DNA of 64,000 bases from Solanum dulcamara (lineage: Eukaryota > Streptophyta > Magnoliopsida > Solanales > Solanaceae). Under the pieces are notes generated by a model. The model saw only the letters and a program-made list of their open reading frames with translations. It made no database searches and was not told where the DNA came from. This document shows positions 34,113 through 44,847 of the stretch, one piece after another (position 1 is the first letter of the stretch; each line of letters opens with the position of its first letter). The stretch spans positions 37,875,286 through 37,939,285 of the forward strand of contig NC_077245.1 in assembly GCF_947179165.1 (NCBI RefSeq), given 5' to 3'. A program made the translations under genes and the position numbers.

Positions 34113-36332
34113 ACCCTTATGGGGTCTCGCTTAAAGTTTAAGCGTTCCCATTTACATACGATAGCGTCGGTTGATTTTCTCCTACACTTGTAATTCTCTT
34201 GTCCACTTCCCCCCTTTCAGGGTGTACCCATGTCATCCTCCGTTTATTTTCAGCTATTCACATGCAAATGATTCTACTCTAACATTTTTAACATGATGCA
34301 TCATGTCCACATCTTCTGTTAGATCGTCCATACATTTGGTTGTTCTTATAAGAACCCCTAGCACAACCATAGGCTGCTTTGGTATTCAAAATATATCATA
34401 TAAAATCTCATCTGACGATTGGTACTCGAGTAACATCCGTAATGTAGCAGTGCATTCAAAGCCATATTCCATTCATCCAAATCAGTAATTGGCTCATGCC
34501 CATGATTGGTTCAAATTCTCCACTCGGGAGTACTTATACTTTAATGAACCGTGTTTCGAGCTTCATCATAACACTAGCCTGATTCCAGTGGATACCACTT
34601 ATTCTTCTAATAACCTCATAATGCAGCAGTTGCTCTGTAAATCGACATTCTCTTTCCTTGCAGGATCTCACTAATCTCCAAAATAGAGTCACGTATACCC
34701 AATACTTCTTTATGCCTCATGAGCTTTCATCTTTGTTGTGTGCTTAAGGCTCACTTCTAATCCTGCTTAAAAAACCATATCAACTTCGTTGTAGTAGTGG
34801 CCTTATCTTATCACATCTTTATCATACTATACCTCATATTCGTAACTGTCTATTTCCCTTTTCATTTGATACTCATACTTAATTAATCACATCTATCTCG
34901 AGTGCCTCCCTTGGTAATCCTTTCACTCCTCTTGTCTATGTCCATTTGTTTTTGTGTACAAGGAGTTCCATGTTACTCCTATATCTTCCGGAAAACATTA
35001 GTTTTACATGACCTTCCTTTCTTGTTTTCAAAACATTTCTTGTTTATCTTTATCTGCTCTTAGTATACCAGTCATTTCTGGCATTCATCTTGTCTTGTCG
35101 CTCGTTTTCACTTTCGCTACCCTTTGACCTTTTATTCTGAACTCTCCCTATAAAGTTGTGCAAGTCCTTCTTATCCGTTCACTATTTGCCCTTCTATTCT
35201 TGCTAAATCACCTTATATCATTTAATTACTTCTTTACTAGGCTTTCCTTACTCTCATAACGATCTTCGTTATATTCACATAGTATCTTGTTCGCATTCAA
35301 TCCCATAGTATATCACTGTTTAACCTTCTTCACAATTCTTACTATGGGTTACTTACCCTTCTAAGTTAGTCTTATTCTTAATGTCTCACAAGCTGTCTTA
35401 TTAATACTTTACATCCGTCACCATCCTTTGTCCCTTGTACTCTCGTCTTCATCATATTGTTACTTCTTTTAACTATAATTTGTCATAGTTTATCCTTGTG
35501 TGCTAATTCAGTCGGTGCCTTCATATATCATTCTATTCAGATCTATCAGTCTTTCCTAATTTATTTTCTTAGGGTCACAAGTCTTTTCCAAATTCGTTTT
35601 ACCATACCAGTACTAACCTCCTAGTTTCTATTACCGTCAATTCAGCAATTAACTCATTTTCGGGGTCAGCCATACTCATAGTTTAATCAAATCTCATTAT
35701 TGTTGTGGGCATGACCTTCCAAGACATACTACAGTCCGGTATATCCTTCTCTTCTTATTTCTAGGAAAATTGGGCAGAGTTTCCTCTGTATTTCTTACTA
35801 TCTCAACACCTGCACGCAAAAAATGCCAACAGTGCCTCACAGGGAACGCATGTATATATTCAGATCATATTAGATTACAGCCACACAGGGCACACATATA
35901 TAGTCATATCATCTCATCTCGCAGCCACACAGGGCACCCACAATTATGGAAATGGACTTACCTCTTATATCCATTCGAGTTGTACTTGTTATACTTTCTT
36001 GTTTACCTTTCCTTTCACTTTTCAATTGTATATGTCAATCGCATTTCGATACCTTACTTGATATATGTCTTTCGTGCCTTTGCTTACCTGCGTGTTGTGT
36101 AACTTCCGATATCGTCAGGTTCTTGCTTCTATCGATGTGGTCCTCCTGCTAAAATCATAGGTTAGTATGAGGAATTTCATTCCTTATGACTCAGCTCTAC
36201 TGCACGATCTTAGATATGAAACAAAGTAACATCCTAAATGTCCTATAGCCTCCTGTCTATAGATGTGGTGCACAACACACTGATAAACAAGACTCTACTA
36301 GACACAGTCTGTAGACACTCTAAGGATGAACT
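34113..36332 (-). repeat. Internal non-coding segment of A, 5' of the 5S-like block, with leader
   Basis: No gag, protease or RT motif in any frame; pyrimidine-rich on the plus strand. 34113-34970 matches B at 48384-49260. The zones around 34810-34920 and 35780-35960, including repeated GCAGCCACACAGGGC phrases, match C at 55828-55920 and 56400-56600. The last 180 bp next to the primer-binding site (minus strand TCTAGTAGAGTCTTG, then AGGAGGCTATAGGACAT) is the leader shared with E and G. Confidence 0.65.
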
Positions 36333-36344
36333 GCTCTAATACAA
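36333..36344 (-). other. Primer-binding site, element A
   Basis: Minus strand TTGTATTAGAGC, two mismatches to TGGTATCAGAGC (initiator tRNA-Met), next to the 5' LTR. It fixes the orientation of the element as minus. Confidence 0.8.
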
Positions 36345-36348
36345 CTTC

Positions 36349-37806
36349 TGTCACGACCCAACCCCGTAGGCCGCGACTGGGGTCCAACTTGGACCCCCTT
36401 ATGCGTATCAGTTACCTTTAAGTTGAACCGTGTGTGATGTGATACTATATATAAACCCCAATGGGTCAAAATCTTTTTTTTCAGGAACTTGTAGCCTCAT
36501 TTACCTGTATCATAATAGGAAAGGGCACGCGAGCCGATGAGGCTGCCATACCACGAAAACATTTGCAATACATCGTATGAGCACAACTGAAACAAACTTA
36601 CAAATAACCCACATACACATGTCTACAGACCTCTAAGAGTAATATATGTATCATATGGCGGGACAAGGTCCCCGCCGTACCCCTGAATAAATAAACATAT
36701 ACATCAATAACCAGCATCAACAGTAAGGCTCCGAAATAGCGGAGCACGTCCAACATAGTTGAGTGGAAACCCTAAGCTAGTAGATCTCCAATATGAACAT
36801 CTGTACCTGCAGGCATGAAACGCAGCCCCTCGGAGAACGGGGGGTCAGTACAATATATGTACTGAGTATATAAAGCATAACATATCATAACTGAAACAAC
36901 AACTGAAATGGGAATACATAAAATATGTATAACAGTTAACAGATTACTGTACCTGTAGCTTAGGACATGCAGTCATATACTAATTATCATACCCTGTACC
37001 CGGCCCTCTAGTGAACTCAGTATCATAATTATTTCATCAAAATCATCTGTCGTCATATCATCATGTATATCATTTTATCATGTCATCGTATACGATATCA
37101 TATCATCATATACGGTATAATCTCATATGTCATCACAGTATATCCGGTCCACTTTAGGGCTCGGGGTCACAAATGTATCCCTATATTTTCATATGCATGC
37201 CTACATAAAGTATCCGGCCCTTTAGTGAGGGACTCGATGAAAGAGTAGTGTACGTCTATAGCGTACCATCATCATACAGTAAAATACGCCAAGGAACATT
37301 CAGCCCGATCCGTAATTTAAAACAATACTGAAGAACATACGGCTCAATCTACATTTTCCATTATATCATCACCTCCCCCAAGCAGGTGGGTCACCTACTT
37401 GACCCCAAGAAGGTTGGTTACCTGCTTGCTTGAGGTGCTTCCACATGTCACTCCTTCATTGGCTGCCACGTGTCGTCTTTTCCCCTCCCTCATGGGTTCG
37501 TAATCTCGTCTTATTTTAAGAGCCTATGTAATCCGTGTTACGTAAGCTTGGTATGTCCTCAAGTAGCTCAAGTATGTAGGACTTCTAAGTTAGTAGCTTA
37601 CGTAGGTAAATCGAGTTCTACGACTCATTACTTGGCCTCCAATTCCTTCCGGATTCTTATGACTCTATTTCCCACCTTCTCTACTATGGGGTATCACATT
37701 CTCCCTTCCTTAGAGTCGTTTGATAGTGTCATAGCTTATCCAGCTCACATGATAATGTCTAAGGAACTTAAGAGACATTCTGAGCTCGAGAGTGTGGGGT
37801 TTAACA
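36349..37806 (-). repeat. 5' LTR of element A, internally deleted (1458 bp)
   Basis: Starts TGTCACGACCCAACCCC and ends GTGTGGGGTTTAACA. It is very similar to the left LTR until 37372, where it jumps to the sequence equivalent to about 32103 of the left LTR. About 1.9 kb, including the G-box/TATA/donor region, is missing. Core promoter retained: C/G hairpin 36825-36844 and TATATAAA 36867-36874. Confidence 0.9.
36825..36874 (-). promoter_or_regulatory. LTR core promoter, element A 5' LTR
   Basis: TATATAAA (plus strand, 36867-36874) and the C/G stem at 36825-36844. This is the copy that would drive the genomic RNA of A toward lower coordinates, through the primer-binding site and the 5S-like block. 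Confidence 0.5.
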
Positions 37807-37884
37807 TTTATGATCATGAATTTTAAAAGATTTTAATGAATGATGTTTAAGAATGACTCATTAAAAAGTTATGAATGATGTTCT
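37807..37884 (+). repeat. LTR D2, middle part, between elements A and C
   Basis: Opens with the right TSD of A (TTTAT, 37807-37811), continues D2 from 29138, and ends with the left TSD of C (GTTCT, 37880-37884). Confidence 0.8.
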
Positions 37885-40086
37885 TGTCATGACACAACCC
37901 AACAGGCCGTGACTGGGGTTCGACCTGGACCTCCGTCTACCTAACTATCAAATATAAGGACTATACACCAGAACCCCCATGGGTGATAACATATGTGCAT
38001 ACATATAGCCTCTTTCATTTACATCATGTCATGAAAGGGTATGCAAGTCGACAAGGCTGCCTTAATGTAATAACATTTGCAATATGCCTTATAGGCATAA
38101 CTGGAACAAACTTGTAAACAACCACGTATATATGTTTACAGACCTTTAAGAATATCAATGGTTACATATAAGGGACAGGGCCCCCTCCGTACCCATGAAT
38201 AAACAAACATGTACATCAAGGGTCAGTACCAAAGTCTAGGCTCCGGCACAATGGAGCGCTTCCAAATCGCTGAGTGGAAACCCTAAGCTGGTGGATCTCC
38301 AAAGTAAGTACCTGTACTTGCGGGCATAAAATAAAGCCCCTCGAAGAAAGGGGGATCAATACAATATATGTATTGAGTATGTAAAGCATAACACATCATA
38401 ACTGAGACCATAGCTGAACTAGGGATGCAGGGGACAAGTATAATAATTAACAAATTACTGTACCTGCACCTTAGGACACGTAGTCATATACATCATCATA
38501 CACTGTGCTCGGCCCACTAAGAAACTCGGTGTCATAATTATTTCATCATATTACCATATCATCATATCATCATCTCTTTCCATCATGTATATTATTTCAT
38601 CATGTTATCATATACGACATCATATCATAGTATACGACATAATCTTATCCTATATGTCATCATATTATATCCGGTCCACTATGGGGCTCGAGGTCACAAA
38701 TGTATCCCTATTTTCATATGCATGCCTATGTAAAGTATCCGGCCCTTTAGTGAAGGACTCGGTGAAGGGAGTAGTATACGTATATAGTGTACCATCATCA
38801 TATATATACATACCGTATCCGGCCCTCTAGTGAGGGACTCAATTCCATTATAACATAGTAAAATATGCCGAGGAATGTTCAGCCTGATCCATAATTTAAA
38901 ACAATGTCGCGGAACGTAGGGCTCGATCCATATTTTCATCATATCATTATATATATATATATATATATCCAGTCTGGGACTCGGTGAATAACATCATCAC
39001 ATACGGTGTCATCGTATGCTTCAACTTCATCATATATGGCATTTCATCATCGTATACTTCATACATATATATATAGCCGGCCCAGGACTCGGTGAAGGAG
39101 TAGTAAAGCAGTGCCCGATATAATTTCTGGCCCATCTAGGGATGCGGAAAAAAAGGGTTACAGCATGCACGAGTGGAGTAGTGAGAAACCATATGCAACT
39201 AAGTCATCATCTGTGACTCGATAAAATAGTCAAGTGAACCGTCATCTGAAGACCTGGGGAGTAATTATTCGAGGTACCCCTTTAGATATCATTAGGCTCA
39301 TATAAGCTTTTCCCTCAGAGATCACAGATATGCATTGAGATAATGCCACACAATTTATGTAATCAGAAGCATAGTTTATGCAATCAAAAACACAACTTAC
39401 ACGGTCAGAGACTCAACTTATGCAATCAGAGGCACAATTTATGCAATCGGAGACATTGATCATTTAAGATCCTTTAGGATGAGGAGCTTGTATCTTCCCT
39501 TACTATTCAACATAAGGTGGCTCAGGAGTAGTGGTCGAACCACTTTAAGACTCTTAATATTCAAAAGTTCCTACAAGTCACGAGTGATAACCTGTGTTTA
39601 TAAGGGAGTTACCTTCAAATCCATATCCTACATTACATACAGTCAAGTCTTTCCACAAGTAAGAAGAGACAAGTTTTACATGTGCTGCTTTTTATTTCCT
39701 AGAAGATTTGGAAGGTAGTGACTCCACTATTACCGGAGTTCTAACATCAAGAAGTGAACAGGAGTCTGGAATCATACTCAGAGCTTTAGGAATGGAATAA
39801 CTCTCAAATTTTGCATACATAACACTTACGTCTAAAACATGCCAAAAGAGAAGAAAGGATAGGCTTTACATACTTGTAGTAGCTCGATTGTAGTCCAGCT
39901 TATTTTGTTTCTCCTTTAACCTATTTAACATGAGAGTAATACCAAGATTACTAAATTTCAACTTTCCAACTTCCCAATCTATACTCAAGTATCTATAGGC
40001 ACCATTTACTTGCTCACCTTCCTCAACTAGTCTGTTGGCTAGTTCTGAAGTTAACGGAAATCGGATAGCATCTTCCCTATAACTTG
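37885..40086 (-). repeat. 3' LTR of element C, first part
   Basis: Starts TGTCATGACACAACCCAAC. It includes the hairpin series of CCGGCCC and GGGACTCGG, an AT dinucleotide run at 38951-38970, and a block of four ATGCAATCAGAG-like phrases at 39361-39455. The TATA position reads TATGTAAAG, weaker than in A and B. It breaks at 40086, where element B is inserted, and resumes at 52087. Confidence 0.9.
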
Positions 40087-40564
40087 TGTCACGACCCAAC
40101 CATGTAGGCCGTGACTGAGGTATGACCTGGACCCTCTTATGCGTATTTATTAGCTACACTTAAGTTGAACCGTGTGTGATGTGATACTATACACAAAAAC
40201 CTCAATAGTTTAAAACTTTTTCATATACTTGTAGCCTTTTTCATTCGTATCATATCATGAAAGGGCACGCGCCGACGAGGCTACCATAACATAAAAACAT
40301 TTACAACATACCGTATAGTCACAGTAGAAATAAACTTATAAACAACCCACATCTATATGTCTACAGACCTCTAGAAATAGTAACAGCAGCATATGGCGGG
40401 ACAGGCCCCCCTTCGTACCCCTAAATGTACAAATATATACATTAAGTGACCGATATCAAAAATTAGGCTCCAGAATAGTGAAGCACTTCCGATATAGCAG
40501 AGAGGAACTAATAAGCTGACGAATCTCCAGAATGAACATCTGTATCTGCGGGCATTAAAACGCA

Positions 40565-40614
40565 GCCCCCCGGGGAATGGGGGGTCAGTATGATATATAT
40601 ACTGAGTATATAAA
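40565..40614 (-). promoter_or_regulatory. LTR core promoter, element B left LTR
   Basis: Strong C/G stem (CCCCCC...GGGGGG, 40565-40584) and TATATAAA at 40607-40614 on the plus strand, i.e. a minus-strand TATA box followed by the hairpin. Confidence 0.5.
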
Positions 40615-40850
40615 GCATATCACATCACAACTAAGAGAACAACTGAAATGGGGATGCAGGAAACAAGTATAACAGTTAATAAGGTACTATACCTTCATCC
40701 TATAACATAAGGGCATATACATCATCTTCACATACCGTATCCGGCCCGCTGGGGAACTTGGAGTTACCATGTCATCGCATACGACATCGTGTCATAGGTT
40801 ATGATTACCTTATTATGTTTTCATATGCATGCCCATCTATCATTACATAT

Positions 40851-41140
40851 CATACTGTACCCGGCCCAGTATGGGTCTTGGTGTTATAATCATATCATCA
40901 TATACCGTACCCAGCCCATTAGGGGACTCGGTGTTATTATCATATCATCATATACTGTACCCGGCCCTTTAACGGACTCGGTGTTATAATCATAGCATTA
41001 TATACTGTACCCGTCCCATTAGGGGACTCGGTGTTATAATCATAGCATCATATACTGTACCCAACCCATTAAGGGACTCGGTGTTATAATCATATCATCA
41101 TATACCGTACCCGGCACATTAGGGGACTCGATGTCATAGT
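40851..41140. repeat. 50-bp tandem array in B left LTR, about 5.8 units
   Basis: Units with GTGTTATAATCATA(T/G)CATCA and a CCC...GGGGACTCGG hairpin repeat with an exact 50-bp period (GTGTTATAAT-type phase points at 40881, 40931, 40981, 41031, 41081, 41131). Confidence 0.95.
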
Positions 41141-43026
41141 TATCATATATAGGTAGATGATCTGAGACTCACTAGGGGGATCATACTGAACTATCGTTCA
41201 TGGATCAGGATAATAATCATCTCGGGTGCCCTTTGAGTGCCACTAGGGCTATATTAAGTGAAGTCTCAGGAATTATAGACATATTTTAGGATAATGCCAA
41301 CTGGCTTAAGGGAATCATAGACATTTGTCATCACAGATTCCATAGGACTAGGAGCTCTAAGTCCCACTATTAATCTACATATAGACGGTTCAGGGAAGGT
41401 AGCTCAACTACGATGAGAGTTTTCCTGCCAAGGAGTGAATATGAGACGTATAGCGTATTTGGAGCTTAGGAATGGACTTACTCTAGAGCTCGTATCATGT
41501 ATCATTTTCTTTAAGATATGTCAAAAGAAAGAAATGGTAAGCCTCACCTGTTTGTCCCTTCCTATCCCAAAGGAGTTTGAGAGAATAATTCACCTATCGT
41601 AGGCGTCCTAGTATTCAGCAGTGGATAAGAATCAGGAGGTATGCTCGGGGCCTTATGAATAGAATTATCCCCACTTGCATACGCAGATATACATATTGCA
41701 CTTCTATCAAGGATATGCAAAGAGAAGGGAAGGATAGCCTTACATACTCATCACTTCCTAACGTATGGAAGGCTTGAGATGGCCTAGTTCAATTACTATA
41801 AAAGTGCTTTCATCAAGAAGTAAATGAGGACCGTGAACTACGCTTGGCATTTATGAGTAGATTTACCCTCAATCTCATAGCATTCACTACTTAACTTGAA
41901 GACATGCCAAAAGAAGAAACAAGATAGGCTTTACATACTTATGCCAAAAACATGCCAAAAGAAAGCTTCACATACCTTGTCCGAGTTATTCCTTATCCTG
42001 TTCTCCTCGTCGTCCTTTGAACCTATCCAACATAAAAGTAATATGAATATCGACCCTTCTTAACTTTCCAGCATCTTAGGTTACACCTTAGTATTAATGG
42101 AATCTATTTCCTTAGTCGTTTCCTCGACTTGTTCTTTAGTTTGCTAAGGCGTTAACGAAAATTGGGCAGCACCTCCCCTATAATGTGCCCTATCCGAATT
42201 TTCGATTTGCTCCCTAAGACCTACAGCCAACCAACAACAACAACCTGCAGCAATTCACACCAATAATATACAATATAAACTCCAAATGACTCATTCAAAA
42301 AGACGATATCAAATAGGGCGTCTAGTCTTTATTCTATAACTCCTTTCATTATATGAAACGAGGGGTCGTGTGGCTGCAACCAGAAGCATCCACACCCCTT
42401 TTATAATGCATTTAGGCCCTACAACAATACATTACACCCCTGCAGCAACAACTTACTCAAAACTATCAAAACGTGAATTCTGGACAGCTTATTATTTTAC
42501 ATTGTCGCTTCATTTCGAAGGGGTAATGGAGGGAAACAGATTTACGTCCTTTATGAAAGTTATAGACATGTGTATTAGGGTCGCATACAATTTTGAATCA
42601 CCCCTACATCAATTCTGTACAAAAAGATATGCCCAAAACACCAACAGCAGTCCATGTAAGATTTCCAAAACCAAAATATGGACAGTACCTCCTCTACACT
42701 TCATCAACCTTTTTAGAGAAGCTAAAAGCAAAACTGGATTTTAAAGTTTCATGAAAGATATAGACCTATGAAATACATTTCCAAAACATATTGAATCACC
42801 CAAAACGAAGCTATACACAAGAAGTTATACAAATATTACTAACAACTGTCCCCTCCAAAAACGGGTATATTAACTAGTTTTTAACATTTTCCCTCTTTGT
42901 TCTTTCAACTTTCTCTCAAGTTCCAAGCTGAAGAATTAATTCCGTAGACATCGTAAGATACATATATACACCTCCACGAGGTTGAGGAACATCATAGATA
43001 ATTAATTCACAGAGGAAAATTGAAGA

Positions 43027-43250
43027 ACTTACCTTAATTTTTCCAAAGCGTGGCTGCCTTTCTCCTTTTTCTTCTTCACGTTTTTCCTTCCAAGTTCTTG
43101 GCTGATTTTGGATAAATGACTTGCTTTAAGAGTCATAAAACATAAATACATGAGCTTCCTTGGAGGTGACATGTGTCATCCCCTTAGGGTGACACATGTC
43201 AAGCCATGATTGGCCACCATATCATGCTGCCAAATAGGGGCTGCCACGTG
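43027..43250 (-). promoter_or_regulatory. G-box, TATA-like box and splice donor, element B left LTR
   Basis: Minus strand: GCCACGTGGC near 43240, TGACACATGTCACC blocks, TATTTATG at about 43149-43142, and AAG|GTAAGTTC at 43032, about 117 bp after the TATA-like box. Same order and spacing as the sense copies at 8281, 17336 and 45395. Confidence 0.45.
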
Positions 43251-43697
43251 GCAGTGAGGTCCACCCCCCCAAGCAGCTGCATCATCTACTTGAGCCTAAG
43301 TAGGTGCATCACTTGCTTGCTTGAGGTGCTGCCACGTGTCGCTCCTCCATTTGCTGCCATATGTCATCTTTTGCCCTTCCTCGCGGGTTTGAAATCTCAT
43401 TTTATTTTAGGAGCCAATGTAATCCATGCTACGTAAGCTTGGTATGTCTTTAAGCAACTCAAGTATATACGACTTCTAAATTAGTAGCTTACGTAGGTAA
43501 ATCGAGTCCTACGACTCATTACTTGGCCTCCAACTCCTTCCGGATTCTTATGACTCTATTTCCAACCTTCTCTACTATAGGGTATCACATTCTCCTTTCC
43601 TTGGAGTCGTTTGATAGTGTCGTATCTTATCCGGCTCACATGATAATGTCTAAAGAACTTAAGAGATATTCCGAGCTCGAGAGTGTGGGGTGTAACA

Positions 43698-43712
43698 TCC
43701 TTTCCCCCTTTA
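43698..43712 (-). other. Polypurine tract, element B
   Basis: Plus strand TCCTTTCCCCCTTTA, i.e. a purine run TAAAGGGGGAAAGGA on the minus strand abutting the 3' LTR. Confidence 0.88.
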
Positions 43713-43842
43713 GAACATTCGTCCTCGAATGTTGAATAAAACTTCCCTTAAGACTTTATACAAACTGTAGGAGATTCCCTTCTATTGCAATAACATACAT
43801 GTTCATCCAAGTAATTAATATATGAGTTCCAGGAGTGGGGGT

Positions 43843-44160
43843 TTACCCATAGACATTTGGGAATAGGTACGGATACCTGTGTTTCATGTCCTCTTCAGTT
43901 TCCCAAGTTATTTCTTCATGATTCTTACTCCGCCACGACATCTTGACAAAAGCTACATCCTTAGTTCGCACCCCTTTTAATTTGTCGATCCAGGATGGCA
44001 ATAAGTTGCCCCTCGCAGGATAACTCCGTGTTACATAGACCTCCTCCCCGGGAAATATTCTGGGAGGGTCATTGATATACTTGCGGAGCATTGATCTATG
44101 AGAACTAAATGTATTGCTTCAAATCGAACAGTAGGTCCCACTCATAGGCAGCTCTATCCA
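43843..44160 (-). pseudogene. Integrase chromodomain of element B
   Basis: An 82-codon open frame at 43843-44091 reads MLRKYINDPPRIFP, then WIDKLKGVRTKDVAFVKMSW and ITWETEEDMKHRYPYLFPN. This is the Del/Tekay chromodomain, with the W of the RW-type core and the WE-EEDM-RYP tail kept. Upstream of it (to about 44160) only a short piece of integrase C-terminus remains before a deletion into the non-coding internal part. Confidence 0.85.
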
Positions 44161-44827
44161 TCATAACCCATATAAACTTATACTTCCGTAGAGTGTGAGG
44201 TCAGCTTGGACTATAACCTATATTAATCGCCTTTCATTCCTGAGTCGAGATTTCCATTCCCCGTAACACGCTATCAAGCCTCTGATGCTGCTCTTCGTTT
44301 AAACCATTACACACAACTCCTCTTAATTCAACTTGTAACACCTTAGGTATGCTATCTTGCTCCTTTACTCATATCTTCCTTCTAGTTTTATTACCACACA
44401 TTATACTGTAATTCTTACACAAATGTGTGTAGGTACGTAGAGCCATTCAGAAAATACTTTAGTGTCGCTATACTAGCGGCTTACCTCCTTCGGTCAAGGT
44501 TAGGGCTCCGCTATGGCTTTTGTCCTTAATACTGATTATATCTTAACAGTTCTGCCTCGAACCATCTTACACTTTTCTTTAATAGATTCTAAATATGGCA
44601 ATCACATTGCTATTACTGACTTCCTTTTATCGAGTAATCATTTGACCTTGCTCTTAGTATGCTAATGTTCGTAAGCTGCATAACTATTCTTGTGCCATTT
44701 TCACGAAGTGCGTTGTTTTTAAGTCATAATCTTTTCTGCTCTTGGCTTACACTGTTCTGTATGCGTCATTGTACTAACACGCCTTTATAATCTCTTTTTG
44801 TCATACTTGTTTCGTTCCCTTTTTCAC
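44161..44827 (-). repeat. Internal non-coding segment of B
   Basis: Matches A at 33350-34010. No coding motif. Confidence 0.6.
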
Positions 44828-44847
44828 TTCCCAGGGGGTCACCCATC
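44828..44847 (-). pseudogene. 5S rRNA-derived block of B, 3' part (box C side)
   Basis: Plus strand TTCCCAGGGGGTCACCCATC, the complement of the 3' part of 5S box C. The block is interrupted here by solo LTR 2 and continues at 48298. The target CCATC (44843-44847) is duplicated. Confidence 0.88.

Larger units (their letters stand above)
29139..37806 (-). mobile_element. Element A: complete-structured non-autonomous LTR retrotransposon
   Basis: Antisense element with TSD TTTAT at 29134-29138 and 37807-37811. On the minus strand the order is: 5' LTR (37806-36349, internally deleted), primer-binding site, leader, a long stretch without recognisable gag, protease or RT, a 5S rRNA-derived segment, integrase relics, chromodomain relic, polypurine tract, 3' LTR (32537-29139). 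Internal region 3.8 kb. The same plan is seen in C and partly in B, which suggests a family moved in trans by Del/Tekay elements such as E and G. It is inserted in LTR D2. Confidence 0.92.
40087..43697 (-). repeat. 3' LTR of element B (3611 bp, left copy)
   Basis: Plus-strand ends TGTCACGACCCAACC and GTGTGGGGTGTAACA. Core promoter hairpin 40565-40584 and TATATAAA 40607-40614. A 50-bp tandem array lies at 40851-41140. Near the far end it has two CACGTG cores, a TATTTATG box and a minus-strand splice donor GTAAGT at 43032-43027. It is complete. Confidence 0.93.

Noticed and set aside
38951..38970. TA dinucleotide run as a regulatory element
   Set aside because: A simple microsatellite present at differing length in both LTRs of C (also 58052-58068); no further support.
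40851..41140. CRISPR-like array (regular repeats with spacers)
   Set aside because: The 50-bp period is a contiguous tandem repeat with no unique spacers, inside a plant LTR.
42370..42744. 124-codon plus-strand frame in the left LTR of B, with a same-length partner at 50755-51129 and a shorter relative at 8698-8889 (minus)
   Set aside because: The frames lie antisense to the LTR and are shared because the LTR is shared. The two full-length versions differ at many amino acids despite very similar DNA, which does not suggest protein constraint. A dN/dS test over many copies could reopen it.
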